This document shows, piece by piece, positions 1 through 7,497 of a stretch of DNA of 32,547 nucleotides (its first letter is position 1; each line of letters opens with the position of its first letter). The DNA is taken from positions 1 through 32,547 of the forward strand of contig JAKAQM010000016.1 of assembly GCA_021822565.1 (NCBI GenBank). The letters are read 5' to 3'. Under the pieces are notes generated by a model that saw only the letters and a program-made list of their open reading frames with translations, did not search any database and had not been told where the DNA came from. This DNA is from Actinomycetes bacterium. GTDB lineage: Bacteria > Actinomycetota > Acidimicrobiia > Acidimicrobiales > RAAP-2. The position numbers and the translations under genes were made by a program.

Positions 1-1226
1 GGGTCGATCACCCGTCGTGGGAAGTGGTCGCAGAGGCGTCGGCGGCGGTCGGCCGCGACGTCGAGCGGTTGCTGCTCGACGCACCGATGGAGGAGCTGAC
101 CCAGACCGCGAACGCGCAGCTCGCCACGTTCGTCCAATCCCTCGTGGTCCTCGACGCGGTCGAGCGGGTCGGTCTCACCCCCGCCGCATGCGCCGGGCAC
201 TCGCTCGGCGAGTACACGGCGCTCGTCGCCGCCGGCGCCATGCCCTTCGGGGAGGCCGCGGTGCTCGTGGTCGCACGGGGCGACGCGATGGCCCGCGCCG
301 GCGAGGACGCCCCCGGCACGATGGCCGCCCTCATCGGCATCAGCGACGACGACGCCGAGGCAGCGTGCCACCGCGCCGAGGGCGAGGTGTGGGTGGCCAA
401 CTACAACGCGACCGGGCAGGTGGTCATCGCCGGCACGAGCGACGCCGTCGCGGCAGCGTCCGAGGTGGCTCGAGAGCTGGGTGCCCGCAAGGTGCTCCAG
501 CTGCCCGTGTCCGGCGCCTTCCACACGCCGCTCATGAACGGGGCGCGCCCCGGGCTGCGCAAGGCCCTCGGCGACGTCGTGTTCTCGACGCCCGAGGTTC
601 CCGTGGTCGCGAACGTCGACGCGAGAGTGCACTCCGACCCGAACGAGTGGCCGGGGCTGCTCTCCGCACAGCTGTGCGGGCCCGTGCGGTGGCGCCAGAC
701 GATCGAGACGCTCTCGGGCCTCGGCGCCACCACCTTCGTGGAGGTGGGACCCGGCGGCGTCCTGACCGGCCTGGCCCGGCGCGGTGCCCCCGAGGCCCAG
801 GCCCTCTCGGTGGCGACGCCCGACGACCTCGACGCGCTGCTCGACGCCGTCGCGGGCGGCCACGGAGCCGTGGATCCCTGGCGCCACGACCAGCACACGC
901 ACCAGGGCGAGCACCTCTACATGTCCGAGCGCGTGGTGGTGAGCCCGTGCGCTGGGATCTTCGCCCCCGAGCAGTCGCTGGCGGCGCCCGGCACGGGGCT
1001 CCTGCCCGGCACCGCCGGCCACGCAGGTACTGGAGGAGGTACTGGAGGAGGTACTGGAACTGCGCCCTCTCGCGTGCGCACCGGCGACCTCGTCGGGAGG
1101 GTCGGCGTCACCGACGTCCGCACGCCGTTCGAGGGCGAGGTGGTCCGGTGGCTCTCGGTGGCAGGAGAGCGGGTGCAAGAGGGCCAGCCGCTCGTGTGGC
1201 TCAGGGTGACGGAGGAGGATCGGTGA
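1..1226 (+). CDS. fabD: Malonyl-CoA:ACP transacylase (5' partial) fused to a biotinyl/lipoyl-like domain
   Basis: Loads malonyl groups from CoA onto acyl carrier protein for type II fatty-acid synthesis. The frame is open from base 3 (VDHPSWE...), matching the segment just after the N-terminal FPGQGSQ motif of FabD, so the true start lies upstream of the window. The nucleophile motif GHSLGEY is present (Ser codon 201-203), as is the catalytic-His segment SGAFHTPLM (about 508-535). The FabD fold ends near 850 (SVATPDDLDALLDAV). The frame then runs without a stop through a linker into a barrel-sandwich domain (PFEGEVV, GERVQEGQPLVWLR) resembling biotin carboxyl carrier domains but lacking the MKM lysine. 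An internal ATG at 921 (MSERVVVSPCAG) could be a separate start, with only a weak purine stretch before it. The stop overlaps the GTG of fabG by 4 bases. Confidence 0.92.
   Translation, partial: VDHPSWEVVAEASAAVGRDVERLLLDAPMEELTQTANAQLATFVQSLVVLDAVERVGLTPAACAGHSLGEYTALVAAGAMPFGEAAVLVVARGDAMARAGEDAPGTMAALIGISDDDAEAACHRAEGEVWVANYNATGQVVIAGTSDAVAAASEVARELGARKVLQLPVSGAFHTPLMNGARPGLRKALGDVVFSTPEVPVVANVDARVHSDPNEWPGLLSAQLCGPVRWRQTIETLSGLGATTFVEVGPGGVLTGLARRGAPEAQALSVATPDDLDALLDAVAGGHGAVDPWRHDQHTHQGEHLYMSERVVVSPCAGIFAPEQSLAAPGTGLLPGTAGHAGTGGGTGGGTGTAPSRVRTGDLVGRVGVTDVRTPFEGEVVRWLSVAGERVQEGQPLVWLRVTEEDR
1026..1059 (+). repeat. 12-bp tandem repeat, 2.8 copies, in the fabD linker
   Basis: The unit GGTACTGGAGGA repeats at 1026-1037, 1038-1049 and partly at 1050-1059. 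It encodes a Gly/Thr linker (GTGGGTGGGTG) inside the C-terminal biotinyl-like domain. Copy-number change would keep the frame. Confidence 0.9.
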
Positions 1227-2023
1227 CCGCAGCCAACCCGGCCGCAGCCGACGAGGGTCGAGCCAACCGGGCCGCAGCCGACGAGCCCGATGGCGGCCGT
1301 GTGGTGCTCGTCACCGGCGGATCCAAGGGGATCGGCGCCGCGTGCGCGGCGTGGTTCGCGGCCAACGGCGACCGGGTCGCAGCCACGACGCGCGGGTCCG
1401 CCGGCGAGCTGAAGCCGCCCGACGGGGTGCCCGAGGAGCGCTTCATGGGGCTCCGGTGCGACGTGACGGATGCCGCCCAGGTCGAAGAGGCGTTCGGCCA
1501 GGTCGAGGCGCGCTGGGGCCCCGTCGAGGTCCTGGTCGCGAACGCGGGCATCACGAAGGACGTGCTCGTGGTGCGTATGGACGACGACGCCTGGCACGAC
1601 GTGATCGAGACCAACCTCACCGGCGCCTTCCGGGTGGCCAGGCGTGCGGTCACGAAGATGCTCCGCCTCCACCACGGGCGCATCGTCTTCGTCTCGTCGG
1701 TGGGGGCGTTCGTGGGGCTGCCCGGCCAAGCCAACTACGCGGCGTCCAAGGCAGGGCTCGTCGGCATGGCCAGGGCACTCGCCCGGGAAGTGGCGAGCCG
1801 CCAGATCACCGTCAACGTCGTCGCCCCAGGGGTCGTGGAGACCGACATGACCGCGGCGCTCGGCGAGGCCCGCGTCGGTCAGCTCGTCGGCATGGTGCCG
1901 CTCGGACGCGCAGGGACCCCCGAGGACGTGGCGGCCGCGATCGGCTTCCTCGCCTCGGACGCGGCGGCTTACATCAGTGGTGCCGTGCTCCCGGTCGACG
2001 GCGGGCTCGGCATGGGGCTGTGA
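1223..2023 (+). CDS. fabG: 3-oxoacyl-[ACP] reductase
   Basis: NADPH-dependent reduction of 3-oxoacyl-ACP in fatty-acid elongation; 266 aa. It is a classical short-chain dehydrogenase: cofactor motif TGGSKGIG (about 31-38), NAG motif (VANAGITKD), catalytic Ser in VSSVGAF, Tyr172-x3-Lys176 in NYAASK, and the FabG-like ending VDGGLGMGL. The GTG at 1223 was chosen because GGAGGAGG lies directly upstream (1211-1218) and the GTG overlaps the fabD stop by 4 bases. The first 25 residues before the Rossmann strand are a repeated Ala/Asp-rich tail coded by a direct repeat, unusual for FabG. An acpP-fabF pair follows, so this is a fab operon; fabH would be expected upstream. Confidence 0.93.
   Translation: MTAANPAAADEGRANRAAADEPDGGRVVLVTGGSKGIGAACAAWFAANGDRVAATTRGSAGELKPPDGVPEERFMGLRCDVTDAAQVEEAFGQVEARWGPVEVLVANAGITKDVLVVRMDDDAWHDVIETNLTGAFRVARRAVTKMLRLHHGRIVFVSSVGAFVGLPGQANYAASKAGLVGMARALAREVASRQITVNVVAPGVVETDMTAALGEARVGQLVGMVPLGRAGTPEDVAAAIGFLASDAAAYISGAVLPVDGGLGMGL
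1231..1285 (+). repeat. Direct repeat, 30-bp period, at the 5' end of fabG
   Basis: Bases 1231-1255 and 1261-1285 are near-identical (one mismatch: AGCCAACCCGG versus AGCCAACCGGG, then GCCGCAGCCGACGAG). They encode the repeated ANPAAADE / ANRAAADE tail that precedes the FabG fold. Confidence 0.9.
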
Positions 2024-2068
2024 CCGGGGACGTGACCGGGGGCTGTGACCGGGGGCTGTGACCGGGGA
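2017..2068 (+). repeat. Tandem repeat (12-13 bp, 4 copies) over the fabG stop
   Basis: TGACCGGGG occurs at 2021, 2033, 2046 and 2059. The first copy contains the fabG stop codon. Because the periods are 12, 13 and 13, the four TGA triplets cover all three forward frames. Confidence 0.9.
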
Positions 2069-2082
2069 GTGTTCCCGAACAC
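2069..2082. promoter_or_regulatory. Perfect inverted repeat upstream of acpP
   Basis: GTGTTC-CC-GAACAC is a perfect 6-bp dyad with a 2-nt centre, about 100 bp before the acpP start and right after the repeat block. It could be an operator or small hairpin controlling acpP-fabF separately from fabG. No regulator can be assigned from sequence alone. Confidence 0.35.
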
Positions 2083-2178
2083 GAACCGGTGGGCAGAGTA
2101 GGCTCACTCCCCGCCGTCGGACGACCCGAGAGACCTCGGCGTCGCCCCGTGGACAAGGCGTTCGACAAGGAGAGGGAA

Positions 2179-2418
2179 GTGGACAACGAGGCTGCGTTCG
2201 ACAAGTTCCGTGACTGCGCCGTGGAGGTCCTCCAGGTACCTGCCGAGAAGGTCACCATGGAAGCCCGCTTCGCCGAGGACCTCGACGCCGACAGCCTCGA
2301 CCTGGTCGAGCTGGTGATGGCGCTCGAGGAGGCGTTCGGGGTGACCGTGGACGAGAGCGAGCTCGAGGACATCGAGACCGCGGGCCAAGCCTTCGAGCTG
2401 ATCAGCTCGAAGCTCTGA
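2179..2418 (+). CDS. acpP: Acyl carrier protein
   Basis: Carries growing acyl chains on a 4'-phosphopantetheine arm; 79 aa, the usual ACP length. The attachment motif is DADSLDLVEL with Ser39, preceded by FAEDL and followed by the helix VMALEEAFGV. The protein is acidic, as expected. The GTG at 2179 is preferred because AAGGAG (2167-2172) lies at good spacing; the open frame extends upstream to 2089, but that would add a basic, non-ACP tail with no ribosome site. The last base of its stop is the A of the fabF ATG, indicating translational coupling. Confidence 0.93.
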   Translation: MDNEAAFDKFRDCAVEVLQVPAEKVTMEARFAEDLDADSLDLVELVMALEEAFGVTVDESELEDIETAGQAFELISSKL

Positions 2419-3644
2419 TGCTACTGGGGATCGGTCCCGACGGCCCGGTCCGGGGCCGGCGCGTGGCCGTCACCGGGATAGGGGCGGTCACCTGCTGCGG
2501 GGTCGGCGTCGAGGCGCTCTGGGACGGTCTCGTCCACCCGTCCATCTCGGGCGAACGCCGGGTCCGCGGCTTCGACGTCTCGGACTACTTCGAGGCGAAG
2601 GAAGCGCGCAGGGTCGACCCCTTCGCGGCGTTCACGGTCGCATCCGCGCAGATGGCGCTCGAGGACGCCGGTGACCTCGGCGCCGACCCCGGGCGTGCCG
2701 GAGTGATCTTCGCCACTGGCGTCGGCGGCTTCGAGACGCTCGCCGACCAGGTCACCGTCTACAACGAGCGGGGTGCGCGAAGGGTCTCTCCGTTCCTCGT
2801 GCCGATGATGATGGCCAACGCCGGCGCCGCGCACGTCTCGATGCGCAACGGATGGCGGGGCCCCTCCGAGACGGTGGTGACCGCGTGCGCCGCGGGCACC
2901 CACGCCGTGGCCAACGGGGCGCGCCTCGTGGCGACCGGTCGCTGTGACGTCGTGGTCGGAGGCGGCGCCGAGGCGTCGATGCACCCCGTCGCCATCGCGG
3001 CGTTCACGAACATGACCGCGCTGTCGACGAGCGGGATCTCACGCCCTTTCGACGTGCGGCGTGACGGGTTCGTCATGTCCGAGGGCGCCGCCGCGCTCGT
3101 GCTCGAAGCATGGGACCACGCCGTCGCGCGCGGTGCGCACATCTACGCAGAGGTCGCCGGCTCGGGCTCGACCGCCGACGCGTACCACATCACCGCCCCT
3201 GCGCCCGACGGAGCAGGTGCGGTGGCCTGCATGGAGCAGGCGCTCCTCGACGCAGGGATCGGCGCCGACGACATCGCCCACATCAACGCGCACGGCACCT
3301 CCACCCCGCTGAACGACCTCGCCGAGGCCCGCGCGATCAACAAGGTCTTCGGCGAGCCCGGCCCCCCCGTCACCTCGACCAAGGGTGTGACGGGCCACGG
3401 CCTGGGCGCGGCCGGTGCCATCGAGGCGGTTGCTTCGGTGCTGGCGATCGAGCGCAGGCTCATCCCGCCGACCTACGGCTGCGAGCAGCTCGACCCGGAG
3501 ATCCACCTCGACGTGGTGCGCGGCGAGCCGCGCGCATGGGAGCCCGGCCCGGTACTGTCCAACTCCTTCGGCTTCGGCGGGCACAACGGCTGCCTGGTGC
3601 TCCTCCCGCCGGAGGAGACGGCCCGGGCGTTCTCCGTCTCATAG
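2418..3644 (+). CDS. fabF: 3-oxoacyl-[ACP] synthase II (KAS II)
   Basis: Decarboxylative condensing enzyme that elongates acyl-ACP; 408 aa, the normal KAS II length. The thiolase-fold triad is visible: nucleophile Cys157 in TACAAGTHA, His292 in NAHGTSTPLND, and His327 in TGHGLGAAGAIE. The N-terminus carries VAVTGIGAVT and the C-terminus SNSFGFGGHNGCLV, both typical. It overlaps the acpP stop by one base. It is the last gene of the fab operon here; a repeat-rich spacer and a minus-strand remnant follow. Confidence 0.95.
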   Translation: MLLGIGPDGPVRGRRVAVTGIGAVTCCGVGVEALWDGLVHPSISGERRVRGFDVSDYFEAKEARRVDPFAAFTVASAQMALEDAGDLGADPGRAGVIFATGVGGFETLADQVTVYNERGARRVSPFLVPMMMANAGAAHVSMRNGWRGPSETVVTACAAGTHAVANGARLVATGRCDVVVGGGAEASMHPVAIAAFTNMTALSTSGISRPFDVRRDGFVMSEGAAALVLEAWDHAVARGAHIYAEVAGSGSTADAYHITAPAPDGAGAVACMEQALLDAGIGADDIAHINAHGTSTPLNDLAEARAINKVFGEPGPPVTSTKGVTGHGLGAAGAIEAVASVLAIERRLIPPTYGCEQLDPEIHLDVVRGEPRAWEPGPVLSNSFGFGGHNGCLVLLPPEETARAFSVS

Positions 3645-3662
3645 GCCTCTGCGCGCTCCCGG

Positions 3663-3738
3663 CGAGCGGCCTCTCCCTCCGCGCGCCCTGCGCGCCTCTC
3701 CGCGCGCCCCACGAGCGACCTCTCCCTCCGCGCGCCCC
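3663..3738 (+). repeat. Direct repeats downstream of fabF
   Basis: A 26-bp block (CGAGCGGCCTCTCCCTCCGC...) at 3663-3688 recurs at 3712-3737 with one mismatch. A degenerate third copy (CGCCTCTCCGCGCGCCCC) lies between them. The rest of the spacer to 3823 shows no gene and no clear terminator. Confidence 0.85.
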
Positions 3739-3823
3739 GGTGGCACAGGCGACCCCCTCTGCCCCAGGCACGAGCCCGGGGCCGAGGGGTCAACCTTGAC
3801 ATCGCGCGGTCAGGCCGACCGGG

Positions 3824-4252
3824 TCACGCGGTGGCCGTCACCCCGCCGACGCCGCCGCCGACATTGCCGGTGACCGTGTCGTGGACCACCATCGCGTTCG
3901 ACGTGCCGACGAGCTCGATCGCCTTGTTCTCGTTGATCGACGGTGTCGGAGCGAGCCCGTTGCCCTCCACCTTCGATGTCTCGATGGTGATGTGCGAGGC
4001 GTCCTGGACGAAGATCCCGTGGTCGTTTGCCCCCGTCACCGTCACGCCCTTGATGATGACCGACGAGGTTGTCGGGGCGACGTAGATGCCGACGTCGCAG
4101 CCCTCGGCTGTGATCGTCGTCCCTGTGAGCGTCGCTGTGGAGGTGCTCACGATCTTGGCCGCGCTGAGCCCGGTCGTGCCGGCCTGGGCGCGCACGAACC
4201 ATTCCAGCGTGAGAGCGAAGTTGGCTAAGATGTCGTATCGACGCAATGTCAA
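3824..4252 (-). pseudogene. Remnant of a right-handed parallel beta-helix protein
   Basis: 142 codons from a TTG. Residues from about 23 on read as short, repeating beta-helix turns (TTITAEGCDVGIYV, VIIKGVTVTGANDHGIFV, ITIETSKVEGN, NAMVVHDTVTGN), as in NosD/pectate-lyase-like folds with PbH1 repeats. Such proteins normally have several hundred residues and a secretion signal. Here there is neither a signal peptide nor a long solenoid, and the first about 20 codons overlap the promoter region of the divergent iol genes. Base composition is less GC-rich than the neighbours. I infer a truncated fragment; a short functional protein is possible but less likely. Confidence 0.5.
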
Positions 4253-4256
4253 GACA
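4221..4256 (+). promoter_or_regulatory. Candidate promoter and GntR-type operator for the 4329 operon
   Basis: TGTCAAGACA (4247-4256) is a perfect TGTC-AA-GACA dyad. It overlaps the -10 of a possible promoter, TTGGCT (4221-4226), 17-nt spacer, CAATGT (4244-4249). A second small dyad, GTCG-TAT-CGAC, lies at 4232-4242. The same TGTCnnGACA architecture occurs in the other two iol promoter regions. The promoter boxes are weak matches; the dyad is clear. Confidence 0.5.
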
Positions 4257-4278
4257 AGCCCGCCGCAGTCCCTGCTTT

Positions 4279-4309
4279 TCTCACCGCTCGTTCTCTTCTC
4301 ACCGCTCGT
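4279..4309 (+). repeat. Direct repeat in the leader of the 4329 operon
   Basis: TCTCACCGCTCGT occurs at 4279-4291 and 4297-4309 (18-bp period), just upstream of the ribosome site AAAGGA (4316-4321). Confidence 0.85.
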
Positions 4310-4328
4310 GCACTGAAAGGATCATCGG

Positions 4329-5405
4329 ATGAGGGTCGCCGTGCTCGGAGCGGGGCGGATGGGACGCCGCCGCGCCGAGCTGCTCGCGCACAACCCGGTC
4401 GTCCAGGAGATCGTCATCGGGAACCGGACCCGCGAGCGGGCCGAGGAGCTCGCGGCGTCCGTCGGGGGCCGAGCAGACTCGTTCGAGGGCGCGCTCGGGG
4501 CGCACCCCGACGCGGTGGTCGTCGCGGCGAGCACCGCGGCCCACGACGAGCTCCTCGGCGCGGCGCTCGAGCTGCGCGTGCCGGTGTTCTGCGAGAAGCC
4601 GCTCACCGCGGCGCTGGAGACGAGCCTGGCGATCGCGTCGGAGGCCACCCGGCTCGGCGTGCCCGTCCAGGTCGGCTACCACCGCCGCTTCGACCCCGGG
4701 TTCGCCGAGGCGCGCCGGACCGTGGAGTCGGGGCGGCTGGGGACCCTCTACAGCGCCACGTCCGTCTCCTACGATCACACGCTTCCGGGGAGCGAATTCC
4801 TGGCCGGCAGTGGCGGGATCTGGAAGGACCTGCACGTCCACGACTTCGACCTGCTCCGGTGGATCACCGGGCTCGAGGTCGTGTCGGTGTTCGCCGTGCA
4901 GGGTGTTCGAGCCGACGAGCGCTTCGAGGCCTACGGGGACGCCGACACCACCGCGGCGGTCGGGGTCTTCGAGGGGGGCGCCGTGCTGTCGGTGCGAGGG
5001 GCACGGCACGACCCTCGGGGACAGGACGTCCGCGTGGAGCTGCTCGGATCCGCCGACAGCGTGGTCGCCGGGCTCGACAGCCGCACGCCCCTGCGCGCCC
5101 TGGGGGCAACCGAGGAGCCTTGGTCCACGGACAGCGCCTACGGCGACTTCCTCGAGCGCTTCGAGGCCGCGTTCGCGGCGGAGACCGCGGCGTTCGTCGA
5201 GCTCGCCACCGGGCGCCGTTCCAACCCGTGCCCGCCGAGCGAGGACATCGCGGCGTTGCGCATCGCGCTCGCCTGCGTGCGTTCGGTCGAGACCTCGACG
5301 ATGCAGGTCGTGGAGCGCACGCACGGCGACGTCAGGACCGCACAGCACGGACAAGCAGAACACGGACAAGCAGAACACGGACAAGAGGAGGAGCACGCAC
5401 GATGA
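4329..5405 (+). CDS. Gfo/Idh/MocA-family oxidoreductase (inositol-dehydrogenase-like)
   Basis: NAD(P)-dependent oxidation of a polyol or sugar; 358 aa. The N-terminal Rossmann motif is VAVLGAGRMGRRRAE, the cofactor-side lysine is in FCEKPL, and the catalytic Asp-x3-His is in DLHVHDFDLLRW. The ending HGQAEHGQAEHGQEEEHAR is not part of the family fold and is coded by a 15-bp tandem repeat. The ATG is preceded by AAAGGA at 7-nt spacing. It overlaps the next gene by ATGA. Context with iol genes suggests an inositol or inositol-stereoisomer dehydrogenase (IolG/IolX/IolW type); the substrate cannot be read from the sequence. Confidence 0.88.
   Translation: MRVAVLGAGRMGRRRAELLAHNPVVQEIVIGNRTRERAEELAASVGGRADSFEGALGAHPDAVVVAASTAAHDELLGAALELRVPVFCEKPLTAALETSLAIASEATRLGVPVQVGYHRRFDPGFAEARRTVESGRLGTLYSATSVSYDHTLPGSEFLAGSGGIWKDLHVHDFDLLRWITGLEVVSVFAVQGVRADERFEAYGDADTTAAVGVFEGGAVLSVRGARHDPRGQDVRVELLGSADSVVAGLDSRTPLRALGATEEPWSTDSAYGDFLERFEAAFAAETAAFVELATGRRSNPCPPSEDIAALRIALACVRSVETSTMQVVERTHGDVRTAQHGQAEHGQAEHGQEEEHAR
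5346..5385 (+). repeat. 15-bp tandem repeat, 2.7 copies, at a gene 3' end
   Basis: CACGGACAAGCAGAA at 5346-5360 and 5361-5375, then CACGGACAAG at 5376-5385. It codes for the repeated EHGQA tail of the upstream oxidoreductase and lies just before the ribosome site of the next gene. Confidence 0.92.
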
Positions 5406-6565
5406 GAACGCTCGGCTTGGCGGTGGTGGGCATGGGCTGGATGGGCGAGCTCCATACGAGAGCGCTGCTGCGGCTGCCCCACCACTACCCCGAGGTGCAG
5501 GCCCGGATCAGGCCGGTCGTCGTGGCCGACCCCCGTGACGACCGCCGGCAGGCCGCGGCCGACCAGTACGGCTTCGCCCGCTCCACCGCCGAGTGGCGTG
5601 ACGCGCTCGGCGATCCCGGCGTGGACCTCGTGAGCATCACGGCCCCCAACGCGATGCATGCCGAGGTCATCGCAGCGGCAGTCGACGCCGGCAAGGCCTT
5701 CTGGGTGGAGAAGCCGGTCGGACGCTCCCCGCAGGACGCCATCGATGCTGCCGCCGCAGCACGCCGCGCCGGGATCATGAGCGCCGTGGGCTTCGACTAC
5801 GAGGTCGCACCCGCGGTCATGCGCGCGCGCCAGCTGATCGACGGCGGCACGGTGGGCTCCATCCGTACGTACCGCGGGCACTTCCTCGCCGACTATGCCG
5901 CGGACCCCGGGGTGGCGAGATCGTGGCGCTTCGTGCGCAGCGAGGCGGGTTCGGGGGTGCTCGGTGACCTCATGACCCACGTCATCGACCAGGCCCTGCT
6001 GCTGTGCGGTCCGATCGACGCAGTGCTCGCGGACGAGGCCACGTTCGTGGCCGAGCGACCCGAGCCGGCTGCCGGCATGGCAGGGCACTTCGGCAAGGCC
6101 GAGGGGACCCAGATGGCTGCGGTCGAGAACGAGGACCACATCGGCGCGCTGGTCCGCTTCGCCTCGGGTGCCCGGGGGACGCTCGAGGTCGGGCGCACCG
6201 TCGTCGGCCGGCACGTGCAGATGGGCTTCGAGCTCTACGGGGACCGGGCGTCCCTCGGCTGGACATTCCAGCGCATGAACGAGCTGGAGGTGGCGTCGTC
6301 CGCCAACGGCGCCGAGCGTGGGTTCACGGTCACCTACGCGAAGGACGGCTACGGCGACTTCTCCCGCTTCCAACCGGGCCCGGGGATCCCGATGGGCTAC
6401 GACGACCTCAAGGTGATCGAGGCGAGCCGTTTCGTCCGGTCCGTCCTCTCCGGTCTGCCGCTGCGCCCGAACATCGAGACGATGGCCGAGGTGGCCGAGG
6501 TCATGGCGGCCATCGAGCGCTCGGTGTCGACCGGGACGTGGGCGCAGGTCGGGCGCAGCGGCTGA
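5402..6565 (+). CDS. Gfo/Idh/MocA-family oxidoreductase
   Basis: 387 aa. Rossmann start LAVVGMGWMGELHTRAL, lysine motif WVEKPVG, and Asp-x3-His in GDLMTHVIDQALL. It is longer than the other family members here, with an insertion around AERPEPAAGMAGHFG typical of the larger sugar/inositol dehydrogenase subgroup. The ATG at 5402 is supported by AGAGGAGGAG at 5384-5393 and a 4-base overlap with the upstream stop; frames further upstream are shadow. It converges on the GRP transporter gene with only 7 bases between the stops. Role inferred: polyol or inositol oxidation. Confidence 0.88.
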   Translation: MRTLGLAVVGMGWMGELHTRALLRLPHHYPEVQARIRPVVVADPRDDRRQAAADQYGFARSTAEWRDALGDPGVDLVSITAPNAMHAEVIAAAVDAGKAFWVEKPVGRSPQDAIDAAAAARRAGIMSAVGFDYEVAPAVMRARQLIDGGTVGSIRTYRGHFLADYAADPGVARSWRFVRSEAGSGVLGDLMTHVIDQALLLCGPIDAVLADEATFVAERPEPAAGMAGHFGKAEGTQMAAVENEDHIGALVRFASGARGTLEVGRTVVGRHVQMGFELYGDRASLGWTFQRMNELEVASSANGAERGFTVTYAKDGYGDFSRFQPGPGIPMGYDDLKVIEASRFVRSVLSGLPLRPNIETMAEVAEVMAAIERSVSTGTWAQVGRSG

Positions 6566-6572
6566 CCCTGGC

Positions 6573-7478
6573 TCAACGGAGCCCACCGATCATCAGGCCG
6601 CCAGAGCCTGCGATGGCGATGCCGTAGAGCGCGATCCGTGCTGCCCTGGAACCCGGAGGGGGCGCCTTCAAGACCCAGATCCCGATCGCGGCGTTCACGA
6701 GCAGGCTGAGCTGCGCCACGGTGAAGCCCACGCCGGTGCCGAGACGACCGACCAGCACGAGCAGCACCACGTCGCCGACGCCGAAGATCGCTCCGGAGGC
6801 GACCAGCACGCCCGCGCGCGCCGCCCATCTCCTGGCGTTCCCCACGGCGATCGGGGACCTGGTCCCCGCCGCCATCACGACCGCGGCGAGCAGGATCCCG
6901 ATCGCGAGAGGGAAATTGCCCGCCTGCGCGGTCACCTTGGCCCACTCCGACGGGACGAAGTACCCGCCCCAGAGCACCCCCGCCGCGATCGCCCAGGCGA
7001 GCCCGGCTCGCTTCTCCCCGGGCGTCCTCGCCGCGTTGCCGGCGGCTCCCTGCGACCCGACGATGACGAGCACGCCGACCAGCACGAGCACGAGCGCGGC
7101 CGCCAGCACCCCCAGGCGCGCCGCGCTCGAGTGCGCGAGCTCGTCGAACAGCGTGATCCCGAGCACGAACGCGGTCACGATGTTGAGCGGCGTCCAGGTC
7201 CCCGCGGCCCGGGCGAGACCGGTGAGCTCCGTTGCCCTGAACGCGGCGTAGACCCCGGCCGTCCACGCGACCCCGCCCGCCACCGGAAGCCAGAGCGCCC
7301 GCCAGCCGAACGCGAGGTGCGCACCGCCCACGCCGAGCGCGATCGAGGCCACCACCATGTTGCCGAGTGCGACGTAGACGATGCGGGTCTGCTGGCTCGG
7401 GCCCCGCACCGACTGGGAGAGCGGGATCCACGTGCCGAAGCAGGCCACCATCACCAGGGCCAGCAGCGCCGTGGTCAC
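6573..7478 (-). CDS. GRP-family (GlcU/RbsU-like) sugar transporter
   Basis: Integral membrane protein of the drug/metabolite superfamily, 301 aa with about ten hydrophobic segments. Family signatures are FGTWIPLSQSVRG near the N-terminus, mirrored by GVLWGGYFVPSEWAKV after the central loop, as in glucose/ribose uptake proteins. It probably imports a sugar or polyol by proton symport. Starts at a GTG without a clear ribosome site. It is the last gene of the operon running down from 13.9 kb, following two Gfo/Idh dehydrogenases, so its cargo is likely their substrate. The window thus holds two uptake routes: this one and the ABC importer. Confidence 0.82.
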   Translation of the reverse strand: MTTALLALVMVACFGTWIPLSQSVRGPSQQTRIVYVALGNMVVASIALGVGGAHLAFGWRALWLPVAGGVAWTAGVYAAFRATELTGLARAAGTWTPLNIVTAFVLGITLFDELAHSSAARLGVLAAALVLVLVGVLVIVGSQGAAGNAARTPGEKRAGLAWAIAAGVLWGGYFVPSEWAKVTAQAGNFPLAIGILLAAVVMAAGTRSPIAVGNARRWAARAGVLVASGAIFGVGDVVLLVLVGRLGTGVGFTVAQLSLLVNAAIGIWVLKAPPPGSRAARIALYGIAIAGSGGLMIGGLR

Positions 7479-7497
7479 GGGCTCACGGGCTCAGGGC
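7475..7497 (-). repeat. 8-bp tandem repeat over a stop/start junction
   Basis: On the minus strand GCCCTGA is followed by GCCCGTGA twice. The block holds the stop of the upstream dehydrogenase (7491-7493) and two GTG triplets 8 bases apart, one of which (7476-7478) is the called start of the GRP transporter. Confidence 0.85.

Noticed and set aside
2069-2082. GTGTTCCCGAACAC as a LexA (SOS) box
   Set aside because: The actinobacterial SOS box has CGAAC on the left and GTTCG on the right; here the half-sites are in the opposite order and the spacing is wrong.
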